NCBI RefSeq assembly: GCF_048128805.1
Contig: NC_136003.1
Coordinates: 21,653,340-21,717,339 of the forward strand
Length of the DNA stretch: 64,000 nucleotides
Source of the DNA: Centroberyx gerrardi
Taxonomy: Eukaryota; Chordata; Actinopteri; Beryciformes; Berycidae
Direction of reading: 5' to 3'
A program made the position numbers and the translations under genes. The notes below the pieces were generated by a model, which saw nothing but the letters and a program-made list of their open reading frames with translations, had not been told where the DNA came from and did not search any database. Every line of letters starts with the position of its first letter. Positions within the stretch are counted from its first letter, which is position 1. Positions 62,853 to 64,000 of the stretch are shown here, piece after piece.

Positions 62853-63016
62853 TGCAAATAGCTATCTAACGGAGTCAGACAAAAAAGATAAAATGCGTTT
62901 AAAAGTCGTAAAACAGCGTTAAAAACCCGCCTTGCTTTGACAACAGTGCGTTTGGACAGTGACTGGCGTGTTGCCTGCAATGGATGCTATATGCAGTTCA
63001 GGCGCGCGGGCCGTCT

Positions 63017-63029
63017 TTTCGCGCGGAAA
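63017..63029. promoter_or_regulatory. E2F-type site in dnmt1 promoter
   Basis: TTTCGCGCGGAAA, close to the palindromic E2F consensus TTTSGCGCSAAA, lies about 165 bases before the dnmt1 start codon in a short CG-rich patch (62995-63035). Mammalian DNMT1 is known to be controlled through RB/E2F, so the site fits. Occupancy is inferred. Confidence 0.6.
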
Positions 63030-63059
63030 CCGGGTATTTTGGACTGTACCACTACAGTG

Positions 63060-64000
63060 ATCTATAGGTAAAACCCGTAGACTGTGGTGTGTAATATTTC
63101 GTCTGCGACTGCATAAACTACTCTGCGAAACACGTTTTGGTATTCAGTAAGGCTTTATATAAACGTTTATTGTAAAATGGCTGTATTCTTGCAAATTATC
63201 CTCTTCTCTGAATTCGATACTAAAATGGTGTACCCCTTACTTTTGACAAGTGTACAAGGAAACTGACCAAGCGGAAGCAATCTGATTGTTTGACCAATGA
63301 GTAATATTAGGTCTTCACAAGCAATTAGATAAATTGCTGCATTTGAGCCTGTATTCCTCTGTATGTGTGAATGAAAACCTTTTATATTTAACACTATGCT
63401 AGTAGGGAATGGGGGTATGGTTTGTTTAGCGTAGGGTATGTTGATGATCCAGGTCCATGTAGCACAATATTGTCAAGTCTGACATGTACATTTTTTGAGT
63501 AGCACAGTGAGCCTTGGAATTAGAGACCTTTGTGATATTATCTGACAGTTGAGTAGGTCAGAATCCAGACACTTAATTAAAACAATGAGAAGTTATTTCT
63601 TTTGTCGCCTTCTTCAAAAATGTAGTGGTACTGTATGAGGCTATATGCCTATTTCACCACAAGGTGGCACTATGTCATTATAAGTACCCTGAAAAGTGGG
63701 GTCTGGCCTTCTCAGGTTGATTTAACACCGTTCAAGTCATGGTTTTGAGTCCTCTACCTGTCATGTTGTATGCAAACCTATCCTGACACATTTACAGTCT
63801 GTCTCCTTACTGAAGCGCAATCTATAGGCCTACATTAAGTGAACAGTTATCATTTCTTTCCATACTGAGATTGTAGTTTATTCTCACATTGCTCACTCCA
63901 ATAGGGAAATAACTAGTATAGCTCTTGTGTGTGTGTGTGTGTGTGTGTGTGCACATTTATTATCTAATGGAGATAGATAATGGAGGCTACTTACAAGTGC
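63060..64000. other. dnmt1 upstream flank, no gene seen
   Basis: AT-rich non-coding sequence. A CTCF-like motif lies at 63657-63672 (CCACAAGGTGGCACTA, about 13 of 16 positions as in the consensus core), and a (TG)13 run at 63926-63952. No supported exon. Confidence 0.5.

Overview
The window is vertebrate nuclear DNA, almost certainly from a ray-finned (teleost) fish. The genes have many exons with GT-AG introns. The encoded proteins read as fish versions of Dnmt1, eIF3g, Ppan, P2Y11, Angptl6, an ICAM and CIP4/Trip10. The repeats (hAT-type miniature elements, a tRNA-headed SINE-like repeat, abundant CA and GA microsatellites) are of the kind common in teleosts. I cannot name the species. Seven protein-coding genes were assembled exon by exon from splice signals, and in each the exon phases close into one intact reading frame.

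Layout, left to right. 1-4951: non-coding flank with a complete hAT miniature element (1526-1997) and the presumed trip10 3' UTR. 4952-20403 (minus): trip10, 15 coding exons, 586 aa (F-BAR, HR1, SH3). 20404-22256: spacer with a SINE-like fragment and a perfect 25-bp hairpin. 22257-27600 (minus): an ICAM-family cell-surface receptor, 11 exons, 898 aa, with nine Ig-like domains in two repeated blocks. 28391-31406 (minus): angptl6, 488 aa. 31407-36041: repeat-rich spacer. 36042-40034 (plus): ppan, 541 aa, whose introns carry four related C/D-box snoRNAs. 40342-41679: a hAT element with a second hAT-type MITE nested in it. 42767-43693 (plus): p2ry11, 308 aa. 44469-48161 (plus): eif3g, 296 aa. 48288-48588: a second copy of the nested MITE. 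49650-62852 (minus): dnmt1, 34 coding exons, 1513 aa. 62853-64000: dnmt1 promoter and flank, with no further gene seen.

The set angptl6-ppan-p2ry11-eif3g-dnmt1 with a linked ICAM gene is the human chromosome 19p13.2 neighbourhood, so the block is ancient. As I recall the human map, eif3g points the other way there. The genes are not an operon-like pathway. ppan and its snoRNAs both serve 40S/60S ribosome production, eif3g serves translation initiation, dnmt1 maintains DNA methylation, and trip10, ICAM, angptl6 and p2ry11 act at membranes or outside the cell.

Most worth a second look: (1) four intronic snoRNAs in ppan that share one antisense element against 18S rRNA, set in two registers two bases apart, predicting two neighbouring methylation sites; (2) a minisatellite in trip10 that looks grown from the exon-12 5' splice site and lays out about seven decoy donors; (3) an ICAM receptor with a duplicated ectodomain; (4) trip10 splice sites built from microsatellites. 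No CRISPR array, rRNA gene or convincing tRNA gene was seen.
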